From: Spirosoma sp. KUDC1026
GTDB lineage: Bacteria; Bacteroidota; Bacteroidia; Cytophagales; Spirosomataceae
Assembly: GCF_013375035.1 (NCBI RefSeq)
Contig: NZ_CP056032.1
Span: 4,710,001 to 4,774,000, forward strand
Direction: 5' to 3'
Length of the DNA: 64,000 nt
Shown here: in pieces, positions 1-8,637 of the stretch
How the letters are laid out: every line of letters starts with the position of its first letter
Numbering within the stretch: the first letter of the stretch is position 1
Translations under genes and position numbers: made by a program
Notes under the pieces: generated by a model
Database searches by the model: none
What the model saw: the letters and a program-made list of their open reading frames with translations, nothing else
What the model was told of the DNA's origin: nothing

Positions 1-497
1 CCGCCCACTGTTTCGGACGAGCATACTGTCCACTCCCCCTTTTTCAGGTCCTGTTCGGGAGTCAGTGCCAGTTCATGCGCTACGTAAAAGTGTCGAATCT
101 GCGGAAAGTTAGCGTTGCGTTTTTCCGCAGTGTAGTTGTCTGCCTGATCCACCCGGAACTCCATGTTCGATTGCCCGGAGCACAGCCACACCTCACCGAT
201 CAATACGTCATGAATGGCCACTTCGCCGGATTTGGCGCGGATTGTCAGGTCATGAGGTCCACCCGCTTCCAGCGGGGCAAACGTCACCAGCCATTTGCCG
301 TCGCTACTCGTTTTGACTTTTCGGTTTTGTCCGGCCAGCGTTACGGTCACCTCCTCCTTCGGACTAGCCCAGCCCCAGACCGGAATGGGTTTCTGGCGTT
401 GCAAGACTACATGATCGGAAAACAAACGGGCGGGCGTAGGTTTCGCCAGGAGATACGTGCTGACCAGGAGCAGACAGCAGAGAAATCGGTAGTTCAT
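1..497 (-). CDS. Sialate O-acetylesterase (SGNH hydrolase), C-terminus beyond the window
   Basis: Reading leftward from an ATG at 497, about 165 codons are visible before the window edge. A hydrophobic signal peptide (residues 1-18, MNYRFLCCLLLVSTYLLA) is followed by an N-terminal beta domain with LFSDHVVLQRQ and PIPVWGWA, typical of the sialate 9-O-acetylesterase family. The nucleophile block GQSNME lies at residues 108-113, making Ser110 the likely catalytic serine. Family members remove acetyl esters from sialic acids or from plant polysaccharides such as xylan; here the enzyme is exported. It diverges from a GH2 glycosidase, so a shared glycan-degrading role is plausible. The Asp/His half of the active site lies outside the window. 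Confidence 0.88.
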   Translation of the reverse strand, partial: MNYRFLCCLLLVSTYLLAKPTPARLFSDHVVLQRQKPIPVWGWASPKEEVTVTLAGQNRKVKTSSDGKWLVTFAPLEAGGPHDLTIRAKSGEVAIHDVLIGEVWLCSGQSNMEFRVDQADNYTAEKRNANFPQIRHFYVAHELALTPEQDLKKGEWTVCSSETVG

Positions 498-731
498 CGG
501 AGAAAATGCAAGAGAATAAGCCAATGTACGAAAGATCAGCGTACCGCTCTACCTACCCATTCGCGGTTGGTCAATAAACCAAACGAAGAGCGCAGCCCGG
601 TCGGGTTACTTTCTCCGATTTTAGGGTAAACCAGGCGCAGGTCGCGACTTTCTGCACTGATTAATCCACTTCAACAGAGTTATTCATCACTCGCAGGACC
701 ATTTTCTCTAAAACCCTTATTCACCAACCGA
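498..731. promoter_or_regulatory. Divergent intergenic region between the esterase and GH2 genes
   Basis: This 234-bp non-coding stretch must hold the promoters of both divergent genes. A long plus-strand reading frame covers part of it, but it is the shadow of the esterase gene and has no recognisable protein. An interrupted TTGG...CCAA palindrome near 570-585 is the only symmetry I noticed. I could not place a convincing -33/-7 pair. Confidence 0.4.
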
Positions 732-2753
732 ATGCACAACGTAACGACAAACGTTTCCCAAAAGCAGTTGCTAAAGCAACTGGCGCTTGCTGGGCTAGGG
801 CTCACTGGCCTGGGACTCACCCTGATGACAACCGCGCTGGCCCAAACTAATACCACCCAGTCTAATGCGACCCAGTCAACTACGCCCGTTGTTCAGGCCG
901 CCCCCATTATGAGCCGCTGGGAGAAGCAGGTTACCGCCGAGAATGCCTGGCGTGAATACCCCCGACCGCAGATGGTCCGGCCGCAGTGGCAGAACCTGAA
1001 CGGCCTATGGGAGTACGCCATTACGCCCAAAGCTGCTCCCGCCCCTACCAGCTTTAGTGGCCAGATTCTGGTTCCTTTTGCGCTGGAATCGACGCTATCC
1101 AAAGTGACCAAACCCCTCACCGACGAGCAGCGGCTCTGGTATCGCCGGAACGTAACGATTCCGCGCGACTGGTCTGGTCAGCGGGTGTTGATGCATTTTG
1201 GTGCTGTCGATTACGAGTGTAGCCTGTGGGTCAACGGGGGCCTGGTAGGTTCGCACACGGGTGGCTCAGACGCTTTTTCATTCGACATTACCGAGTACCT
1301 GAAAGACGGGCAGAACCAGCTGGTACTGGGCGTAACGGACCCTACGTCCAATGACGAGCAGCCGCGGGGTAAGCAACTCACCAAACCGAACAGCATCTGG
1401 TACACCCCCGTTTCGGGGATCTGGCAGACGGTCTGGCTGGAGCCCGTTCCAAAAGAAAATTACATCGACGAAATCCGCGTAACGCCGGAAGTTGATTCGA
1501 GCCGATTACGCGTGGAAGTCCTGCTCCGGAAACCGGTTGAGGCCGTGCAGATGCAGTACAAAACGGCGATCCGGCTGACGGCGCTGGACGGTAAGCAGGT
1601 AGTAGCAACGGCACAACTCCGTCCCGGCACAACCGGCTACCTGACGATAAAAAACCCTAAACTCTGGTCGCCCGACAGTCCGTTCCTGTACGATCTAAAC
1701 GTTGAGCTCGTCCCCATCAACGATCCGTACGGCAACACGCCCCAAAATAAACGACGACGTTGGGCCAATCCCGTTCGCATTGATTCCGTCCGGGCGTTGT
1801 ACGCATCAGCAACCGTGTCGGGGAAACCGATCGACGCCGTTACGGGCTACTTTGCCATGCGTAAGATTGCCATTGGCAAAACACCGAACACGGGTACCCA
1901 ACCGGTTCTGCTGCTGAACAACAAGTTCGTTTTCCAGAACGGCCCACTCGATCAGGGTTGGTGGCCGGGCAGCCTGCTCACCCCGCCCTCCGACGAAGCG
2001 ATGGCGTTTGAGATTAATTTTCTCAAAAAGTCGGGCTTCAACATGCTCCGCAAACACATCAAAGTAGAACCGGATCGCTATTACTACCTCTGCGACAAAA
2101 TGGGTATTCTGGTCTGGCAGGATATGCCCTCGGGTTTTCTGGAAGGTCAGAACGAACACCCGGACGACGCCGTTGATCCGCTGCGCCGGTCGAAAGGCGT
2201 GGAGCAGTTTGAGCTGGAACTGCGCCGGATGATGAACCGCCTGCATAATCACCCCAGCATTGTTACCTGGGTGGTACACAACGAAGGCTGGGGGCAGTAC
2301 GATAACCCACGCCTGGCCGCCTGGGTAAAAGGCCTTGATCCGAGCCGGGTGGTGAACGCGGTCAGCGGCTGGCACGACCAGGGCGCGGGCGATTTCTACG
2401 ACATCCATACCTACGAAGAGGAACCTCGTTACCCGGCGCCGAAGTCAGATCGCGTGGTGGTCATCGGTGAATTTGGGGGCATCGGCTGGCCGATTCAGGG
2501 CCACCTCTGGAATCCCAATATGCGTAACTGGGGCTACCAGACGTATCAATCGGCTGATGTGGTCCAGCAGGCATACCAGAAGAAGTACGCCAAAATCGTG
2601 GACTACTACCAGAAACGGGGGCTGTCGGCCGCCGTCTACACCCAGACTACCGACGTAGAGGGCGAAGTCAACGGCCTGCTGACCTACGACCGCGAGGTAA
2701 TCAAAATTCCGGTCGAAGCGCTAAAGAAAATTCACGCTCCTCTGTTCAAATAA
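732..2753 (+). CDS. Glycoside hydrolase family 2 (beta-galactosidase/glucuronidase-like), exported
   Basis: The 673-residue protein has an N-terminal signal (residues about 15-38, ending TTALAQ). It then shows the GH2 order: jelly-roll sugar-binding domain (WYRRNVTIP, FGAVDYECSLWVNG), Ig-like beta sandwich, and TIM barrel. In the barrel, HNEGWGQ places the general acid/base at Glu518, and GEFGG places the nucleophile at Glu580; both are present. The length is short for GH2 LacZ types but usual for Bacteroidota GH2 proteins without extra C-terminal domains. It probably hydrolyses beta-galactosides, beta-glucuronides or beta-mannosides in the periplasm; the exact specificity cannot be read. A strong terminator hairpin follows directly. 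Confidence 0.9.
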   Translation: MHNVTTNVSQKQLLKQLALAGLGLTGLGLTLMTTALAQTNTTQSNATQSTTPVVQAAPIMSRWEKQVTAENAWREYPRPQMVRPQWQNLNGLWEYAITPKAAPAPTSFSGQILVPFALESTLSKVTKPLTDEQRLWYRRNVTIPRDWSGQRVLMHFGAVDYECSLWVNGGLVGSHTGGSDAFSFDITEYLKDGQNQLVLGVTDPTSNDEQPRGKQLTKPNSIWYTPVSGIWQTVWLEPVPKENYIDEIRVTPEVDSSRLRVEVLLRKPVEAVQMQYKTAIRLTALDGKQVVATAQLRPGTTGYLTIKNPKLWSPDSPFLYDLNVELVPINDPYGNTPQNKRRRWANPVRIDSVRALYASATVSGKPIDAVTGYFAMRKIAIGKTPNTGTQPVLLLNNKFVFQNGPLDQGWWPGSLLTPPSDEAMAFEINFLKKSGFNMLRKHIKVEPDRYYYLCDKMGILVWQDMPSGFLEGQNEHPDDAVDPLRRSKGVEQFELELRRMMNRLHNHPSIVTWVVHNEGWGQYDNPRLAAWVKGLDPSRVVNAVSGWHDQGAGDFYDIHTYEEEPRYPAPKSDRVVVIGEFGGIGWPIQGHLWNPNMRNWGYQTYQSADVVQQAYQKKYAKIVDYYQKRGLSAAVYTQTTDVEGEVNGLLTYDREVIKIPVEALKKIHAPLFK

Positions 2754-2766
2754 AGGCTTTTGCCCA

Positions 2767-2808
2767 TTAACTGGCGCCCGGAGCAATCTTGTTTCGGGCG
2801 CCAGTTAA
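2767..2808 (+). terminator. Hairpin after the GH2 gene
   Basis: Arms 2767-2780 and 2795-2808 are a perfect 14-bp inverted repeat (TTAACTGGCGCCCG) around a 14-nt loop, 13 bp after the GH2 stop codon. There is no long U-tract, but position and strength fit a transcription end. Confidence 0.7.
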
Positions 2809-2944
2809 CCGACGGATAGTTCAGAACCGGCTGCATAAAATTTGACAAACAAGTCTTTGCTACTCCGTTTCACTTGCCTATTTTTCCATTCTTAAACTTT
2901 TCTTCCAATTCGTACTTAGGTATTCATCACGATTACTCACCTCA

Positions 2945-5257
2945 ATGGTAGACCATTCAACTGCCAACGACCAACCACAGGCATCCGCTTCAAACGCTGA
3001 AACAACACCCCCGTCCGGGAGTGCTGCCCCCCCGGTTGAGCAACTGGAGAACCTCTACCAGCAACTAGAAGCCAAATACCAGATGCTGCTCAATGGGATT
3101 GGTCAGGGCTTTCATATCAGTGAGTTACTTTATGACAGCCTGGGCCAGGTTACTGACTGGCGTTTTCTGGAAGTTAATCCTGTTTTCGAACGCCAGACGG
3201 GTCTCCAGCACGCAGCGGGTCAGTTAGGCAGTATAGTGGCCCCCAATGTTGAACCTTACTGGCTCGAAGTGTATGACCAGGTTGTCAAAACGGGGGAGCC
3301 CACAACCCTGGAAAACTATAATGCGTTTACCAAGCGCTGGTACTCAGCGTATGTATATCGCATCGGCGAAGCGGGGGACCATCAGTTTGCAGTCCTGTTC
3401 GACGACATCACCGAACTCAAACGGGCCGAGCAGCGGCAGCAGTTCCTTCTGGCCTTTTCCGATACCATCCGGCCAATGGCCGATCCCGCGCTGGTGGCTA
3501 CCCGGGCCTGCCAGTTGCTGGCAGAGCACCTCAACGCAGGCTGGGCGCAGTATATCCGCGTCGCCGGAGAACCCGGCGCCGAGGTCGACACCGTACTGGG
3601 CGACTACAGTCGGCCCGGACAGTTCGCCGGATACCATTTCTCCCTGCGCACCTTTGACGAAGCGACAATGACGCTGTTACGGGGAGGAAATTCATTCGTA
3701 CTGACCGACGCTGACCACGACACCCGAATAACCGCGGCCCAGCGCACAACTTTACTGGCAGACGGCTCCCTGTCGATGGTTGCGATACCACTGGTGAAGG
3801 AAGGAAACCTGGTGGCCCTGTTTATCGTTCAGGACGCTCCCCCCCGGAACTGGCTCCCCAAGGAGGTTAGCCTGATCGAGGAGATCGCCGAACGGATCTG
3901 GGCCGCCGTGGAACAGGCCAAAGCGGGACAGGCACTGCGCCAGAGCGAAGAACTTTTGCGGGCCGTACTGGAAAGTCTGGCGGACGGAATTTACATCGGC
4001 GGACTGGAAGGAATCACCCTGATCAACCAGCCGGCCCTGGACCAGCTGGGGTACACCTCTGCGCAGGAACTGAATCGGAACATTGCGACGCTGGCCGAGG
4101 AAATTCAGACCCGCGACTGGCTGACGGGAGAAGCCATTCCCCTCGAGCGGCAGGCGTTTGCCCGGGCGCTGGGCGGTGAGCGGGTTATCCAGGATGTTCT
4201 CGTGCGGAACCGGCAAAACGGGCAGGACCGCGTCATGCGTTGCGCAGCCGCGCCGGTGCGGGTAGATGGCCAGGTGGTGGCTGCCGTGGCCATTATCTCG
4301 GACGTAACCGAGTTCCGCCAGGCGGAAGCGGCCCTGCGTCTGAGCGAAGAACGCTACCGGCGGCTCTCCGCCGAGCTGGAAGAACGGGTCAAAGACCGCA
4401 CCCAGGATTTAAGTCAGGCCAACACCGATCTGAAACGCTCGAACGCCAACCTGCAGCAGTTTGCCTACGTCGCGTCGCACGACTTGCAGGAACCACTCCG
4501 CAAGATTCAATCCTTCGGTTCACTGCTGGCTCAGCAGCTTGGTGACCACCTTGATGAGTCGACGACCAGTTACCTCCAACGCATTACCGACGCCAGCGCG
4601 CGCATGTCGACGCTGATTAAAGATCTGTTGGCTTACTCGCGCATCGAAACCCGCCAGCAGGTCTTCGGCCCGGTTTCGCTGGCCGCCATTATGGCCGGGG
4701 TGCTGACAACGCTCGACTGGGAGATCAGCCAGTCGGGTGCCCGGGTCAGCGTGGATCCGTTGCCCGTAGTTAAAGGAGACAATTCCCAGCTAAGCCAGCT
4801 TTTTCAGAACCTGCTGACGAATGCCATCAAGTTTGTCGCGCCCGGCCAACTCCCGCAGGTCCACATCCAGTATCACCACCGGTCACGGAACGACTTACCG
4901 TCTGATGTACAGCCAGGGGTTGAGGCCCCGTTCTATCATCAGATCAGCGTTACCGATCAGGGAGTAGGGTTTGACAACAAGTTTCGGGACCAGATTTTTC
5001 AGGTATTCCAGCGCCTGCACGGCAGGAAAGAATACCCCGGAACCGGCGTGGGCCTGGCTATTTGTCAGCGAGTCGTAGAAAACCACGGCGGTGCCATCGC
5101 GGCCAGCGGCCAGCAGCCAGCCCGGCCAGGGGTCAACGTTCGATGTGTACCTTCCAGCCTGATCGCGGTTCCAGTACGTCTTTTTTACCCTGACCCGATT
5201 CCCTTCCAATTAATGCATCGATTCCGGTTGCTGACCTGCATAAGCGATCCTGAATAA
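2945..5257 (+). CDS. PAS-GAF-PAS sensor histidine kinase with a frameshifted C-terminus
   Basis: A 770-residue soluble kinase without membrane segments. Domains in order: PAS (about 40-160), GAF (about 165-325), second PAS (about 330-460), coiled coil, HisKA with FAYVASHDLQEPLRK (His512), and an HATPase domain (LFQNLLTNAIKF, DQGVGF, TGVGLAICQRVVENHGG). After GGAIAASG the family end (PGQGSTF then a short strand and stop) is not in frame. It is encoded one base out of phase at 5118-5162, as QPGQGSTFDVYLPA then TGA. The annotated frame instead reads about 45 unrelated residues and stops at 5255-5257, inside the terminator stem. The real gene probably ended at 5162, so one extra base lies near 5105-5118. 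No response regulator is adjacent. Confidence 0.85.
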   Translation: MVDHSTANDQPQASASNAETTPPSGSAAPPVEQLENLYQQLEAKYQMLLNGIGQGFHISELLYDSLGQVTDWRFLEVNPVFERQTGLQHAAGQLGSIVAPNVEPYWLEVYDQVVKTGEPTTLENYNAFTKRWYSAYVYRIGEAGDHQFAVLFDDITELKRAEQRQQFLLAFSDTIRPMADPALVATRACQLLAEHLNAGWAQYIRVAGEPGAEVDTVLGDYSRPGQFAGYHFSLRTFDEATMTLLRGGNSFVLTDADHDTRITAAQRTTLLADGSLSMVAIPLVKEGNLVALFIVQDAPPRNWLPKEVSLIEEIAERIWAAVEQAKAGQALRQSEELLRAVLESLADGIYIGGLEGITLINQPALDQLGYTSAQELNRNIATLAEEIQTRDWLTGEAIPLERQAFARALGGERVIQDVLVRNRQNGQDRVMRCAAAPVRVDGQVVAAVAIISDVTEFRQAEAALRLSEERYRRLSAELEERVKDRTQDLSQANTDLKRSNANLQQFAYVASHDLQEPLRKIQSFGSLLAQQLGDHLDESTTSYLQRITDASARMSTLIKDLLAYSRIETRQQVFGPVSLAAIMAGVLTTLDWEISQSGARVSVDPLPVVKGDNSQLSQLFQNLLTNAIKFVAPGQLPQVHIQYHHRSRNDLPSDVQPGVEAPFYHQISVTDQGVGFDNKFRDQIFQVFQRLHGRKEYPGTGVGLAICQRVVENHGGAIAASGQQPARPGVNVRCVPSSLIAVPVRLFYPDPIPFQLMHRFRLLTCISDPE

Positions 5258-5304
5258 ACCAACGGCGCCCGAAGTAGTGACAGGACTTCGGGCGCCGTTG
5301 GTTT
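5256..5304. terminator. Bidirectional terminator between the kinase and SDR genes
   Basis: Arms 5256-5275 and 5285-5304 form a perfect 20-bp inverted repeat around a 9-nt loop. They lie between convergent genes (kinase on plus, SDR on minus, ending at 5311). Each orientation ends in GGTTT, so it can serve both strands. The left arm overlaps the stop codon of the extended kinase frame. Confidence 0.8.
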
Positions 5305-5310
5305 GTCTTG

Positions 5311-6108
5311 TTACAACATCATTTGCTTGATGCCTTTCCGAAAGGCTTCGTCACCTGCCGCCAGCCGCTGCGCATACAGAGCTTTTGCATCTTCGCCACA
5401 AACGTAACGAAGGGTATCTTTCCCATCGGTAGCCGCTTCGTACACGACGTCAGCAATTTCTTCAGAAGTAGACATCTTAACGTCAGGACCGCCGATGACG
5501 GCAAAAAACTTTCCGGCCAACGTATCGTAGGCCGGGTGCGACGGAAATACCGACCGTTCGGTCATATCGGTTGCCACCAGGCCCGGCTCGATGTTTTTGA
5601 TCCCAATACCAAACTGCTCCAGTTCAAACGATAAGCTTTCCGCCCAGCCTTCCAACGCCCATTTACTGGCGTCGTACATCGAACTAACCGGAAACGCCAT
5701 TAGCCCCGCCGAGGACGTTGTGTTAATGAACAGGCCCGAACGTTTCTCTCTGAACGTAGGAATAAACGCTTTTGTCACTCGCACCGTACCCAGGAAATTG
5801 GTTTCCATCTGCCGCACGATCTGTTCATCGGTAGTAGCTTCCAGGGCTCCCAGCACGCTATAGCCTGCATTGTTAAACACCACATCAATATCGCCAAGCG
5901 CCAGCGCCTGCTGTACAGTGTCGTTGATCTGGTCGACATTCGTTACGTCTAACGGCAGCAGGGTGATAGTCGACAGTTGATTCAGTTCGGTTTCGTCTTC
6001 GGGTTTACGCATCGTCGCAATAACCTTCCAGCCCTTTGCCGCAAATAATTTAGCCGTTGCCTTACCGATCCCCGCCGAGGCACCGGTAATAAAAATTGTC
6101 TTTGTCAT
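5311..6108 (-). CDS. Short-chain dehydrogenase/reductase (SDR)
   Basis: A 265-residue classical SDR when started at the ATG at 6108 (MTKTIFITGASAGIG). The frame stays open 17 codons further upstream, but those residues precede the Rossmann strand and are unlikely to be translated. TGASAGIG (8-15) binds NAD(P); NNAG is at 79-82; the catalytic Ser is near 132, with Tyr145 and Lys149 in YDASK. ATMRKP after the second strand suggests a basic residue for NADP preference. The substrate is unknown. It diverges from an HxlR regulator, an arrangement in which the regulator usually controls the oxidoreductase in response to a reactive electrophile or redox signal (inference). Confidence 0.9.
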   Translation of the reverse strand: MTKTIFITGASAGIGKATAKLFAAKGWKVIATMRKPEDETELNQLSTITLLPLDVTNVDQINDTVQQALALGDIDVVFNNAGYSVLGALEATTDEQIVRQMETNFLGTVRVTKAFIPTFREKRSGLFINTTSSAGLMAFPVSSMYDASKWALEGWAESLSFELEQFGIGIKNIEPGLVATDMTERSVFPSHPAYDTLAGKFFAVIGGPDVKMSTSEEIADVVYEAATDGKDTLRYVCGEDAKALYAQRLAAGDEAFRKGIKQMML

Positions 6109-6189
6109 TTTCCTGAATTTTAAATCCCGGAGCAAACGTACCGGACACATACTATACATTTGCTATGGATTACCTTTTGGAAAGTGACT

Positions 6190-6555
6190 ATGATTTTGGA
6201 AACTATCAAGTGCGACACAGCACAGGCCAGACAACGAACGCTGGCGTTAAAGGATGCTATTGAGCTGCTGAGCGGGAAATGGAAGTTCTGTATTCTGCTG
6301 AATTTACATAATCTGGGACCATTGCGATTCAAAGACCTGCAGGAAACCGCCATCGGCATAACGCCCAAAGTGCTTTCCAAAGAATTGCAGGAACTGGAGG
6401 AGAATTTACTCATTACCCGCACGGTCAATACGACCAAACCCGTTACGGTTTCCTACGCCCTGACTGCTCACGCGATCGAAATTCAACCCGTACTGGAGGC
6501 TTTGATTAATTTCGGGTTGAAGCACAGAGCGAAGATCAAGGCCGACAATGCTTAA
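6190..6555 (+). CDS. HxlR-family winged-helix regulator
   Basis: 121 residues when started at the ATG at 6190. An earlier start at 6160 would add ten residues and leave almost no room for a promoter. HxlR features: Cys8 in IKCDTAQA (the conserved N-terminal redox-active Cys), AIELLSGKWKFCILLNL, GPLRFKDLQ, GITPKVLSKELQELEENLLI (recognition helix and wing), and Y.LT. HxlR proteins are dimeric repressors or activators that sense thiol-reactive compounds. The 81 bp shared with the divergent SDR gene (6109-6189) is the probable operator. A terminator follows. Confidence 0.9.
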   Translation: MILETIKCDTAQARQRTLALKDAIELLSGKWKFCILLNLHNLGPLRFKDLQETAIGITPKVLSKELQELEENLLITRTVNTTKPVTVSYALTAHAIEIQPVLEALINFGLKHRAKIKADNA

Positions 6556-6575
6556 GCGGCTTGAGCTAAACAGAC

Positions 6576-6614
6576 AAAAAAAGCAGTCCCCCGGCATCGG
6601 GAGACTGCTTTTTT
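6576..6614. terminator. Intrinsic terminator between HxlR and the giant secreted gene
   Basis: A-tract, then AAGCAGTC paired with GACTGCTT (6577-6588 with 6603-6614), a GC-rich inner stem and a run of T. It is U-tailed on both strands, so it can end both the hxlR transcript and the minus-strand giant gene that stops at 6640. Confidence 0.85.
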
Positions 6615-6639
6615 CAGCAATCGGGAAAAGACAGGCGTG

Positions 6640-7236
6640 CTAGTCGGCTTTGATCACTTTAGCCGTTCGGCGCTGCGTAGCAGTGCTCACCTCCAGCATA
6701 TACACCCCAGCGGCCTGACCCGCCAGCGAGAGCTCACAGCGCTCCGAGGTACGATCACTACCCGCCAGCGGTTGCTGGCTGACCACATGCCCCTGCTGAC
6801 TCAACAGCCGCAGTTGCACCGGTACTCCACCCGTACCACTCACCTCGAAGACCACCCGATCGCCCGTCACCGGATTACCAAGCACCCGTACCGACAACTC
6901 GCTGCCGGTCTCGGGCAGGGCCACCCGGGCACCCGATGCGGGCTCCTGCCCCCAGATCAGTACGCCGTTGTCGTAGGCGGTGATGCGGGGATTGGCCACC
7001 AGCTGATCGCGCACCGTGGCGTAGGAGTAGTCGTCCAGCTCGTTCTGAGCCGAGTAGTCCGCCTTGGCAAAGTAGCTCTGAATGTTACCCGAGTTGGCCC
7101 CCGCGGCCAGACTCCCCGCGTCGGGACTGAAGCTGTACTCCACGTACCCACTGGCCCCAGACCGGGCCGGGTTCAGCGGCACGTAGCGCAGCCGCACGTT
7201 GCGATCACCCACCTGGGCGTAGTTAATCGAGAGCAC
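6640..7236 (-). pseudogene. Out-of-frame C-terminus of the giant protein: second half of CBM3 plus type IX sorting domain
   Basis: This 198-residue frame has no start of its own beyond an incidental GTG and continues the giant gene one base out of phase. It begins inside the second CBM3 domain (YAQVGDRNVRLRYVPLNPARSG, a near copy of the stretch in CBM3-1). It completes that domain (ITAYDNGVLIWGQEP) and ends in a por-secretion C-terminal domain (VRVLGNPVTGDRVVFEVSG, VYMLEVSTATQRRTAKVIKAD). That domain targets proteins to the type IX secretion system. If the frameshift is real, the giant protein loses its export and surface-attachment signal; if it is a sequence error, 6640-14756 is one gene of about 2,700 codons. 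Confidence 0.85.
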
Positions 7237-8637
7237 ACTCAGGGGGTGGCCCCTTCCACGGTCAGGTAGTAACGCAGGGTGATGCTCGACAGCGGTAGCG
7301 GGGCGCTGCCTTCGTTGACCAACTGCAGCAGGGGCTGCACGGCGTTGTTGTCGGCGTAGTTGTCCACGTCCCGATGCAGCACCCGCAGGGCGGTCGTCGT
7401 CGCCGGAGCGGGCGAGACGGTGATGCTGAAGCTCGTACTGGCGCTCAAATTGCCCGCATCCCGGGCCGTGATGGTCACGCCCACCAACCCACTCACCGAT
7501 GGCGTACCCGAAATCACCCGCGTGGCCGGATTGAACGTCAATCCGTTCACCGGCGAAAGCGTTGCGGAGTAGTCCAGGCGGGCCGGCTCCTCGTCGGTGA
7601 AGGCATTGACCGTATAGGAGAACGGTACGCCAACTGTGGCCACCTGGTTGGCGTTGGCCACCGCCAACGGTGGTTGATTGGTCGGCGCACCGACGACCGT
7701 CAGGGTCACGCTGGCCGGACTGCTCACGCAGCTGCCTACGCGACAGGTGGCCTGGTAGACCAACACCCCCGGGCTGGCCGTGGCCGCTTCCAAAACGCCG
7801 GTGCCGCTGAGCTCGTTGCCGCTCCAGCTCAGCGTGCCGCTGCAGTTAGTGGCGCTGAAGCGAACCGGGGCGCTGTTCTGCACCACGGTGACGCTGCTTA
7901 GCCCGTCGGCGATGGCCCCATTGCCCCGGGTGGCGAAGTCAGGGGTGGGCAGGGTCGTCGACGCCGTGACGCGCACGCTGGCTACATCCACACAGCCATT
8001 GGCCGAGGTCGCCGTCACCGAGTAGAGCCCGGCGCTGCTCACCGAAACCTGGTTGGCACTCACCGGAGTCGTGCCGCTGCTGAACACATAGCTTTGTCCG
8101 CCACTCGCCGTCAGAATCAAGCTCGGCTGGCCGCAACTCAGCATACCGTTGTTACTGGCCGACAAACTGATGGTGGGACAGCCGACCTCACCACTCGGCT
8201 CGGTTCCCCAGACCAGGGCCCCGTTGTAGTAAGCCGTGATGCGGGGATTGGCCACCAACTGGTCGCGCACCGTGGCGTAGGAGTAGTCGTCCAGCTCGTT
8301 GAGGGGCGAGTAGTCGACCTTGGCGAAGTAGCTCTGAATGTTACCCGAGTTGGCCCCCGCGGCCAGACTCCCCGCGTCGGGGCTGAAGCTGTACTCCACG
8401 TACCCACTGGCCCCAGACCGGGCCGGGTTCAGCGGCACGTAGCGCAGGCTAACGTTACGATCACCCACCTGGGCAAAGAAGATCGACAGGTTGCTCAGGG
8501 GAGCCGTCCCCTCCACGGTCAGGTAATAACGCAGGGTGATGGCCGACAGGGGCAGCGGGGCGCTGCCCTCGTTGACCAGTTGCAGCATGGGCTGCACGGC
8601 GTTGTTGTCGGCGTAGTTGTCCACGTCCCGGTGCAGC
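6965..8637 (-). repeat. Long direct repeat encoding the two CBM3 domains
   Basis: Segments 6965-7380 and 8221-8637 are nearly identical in DNA and encode the two CBM3 domains. By my count the first is 416 nt and the second 417 nt. The single missing base falls in the G-run around 7242-7250 where the frame breaks. The remaining differences are scattered substitutions. Confidence 0.8.

Noticed and set aside
75..629. Plus-strand ORF of 184 codons at the left end
   Set aside because: It is the shadow of the minus-strand sialate O-acetylesterase, whose GQSNME motif and signal peptide are clear; the plus translation shows no fold or motif.
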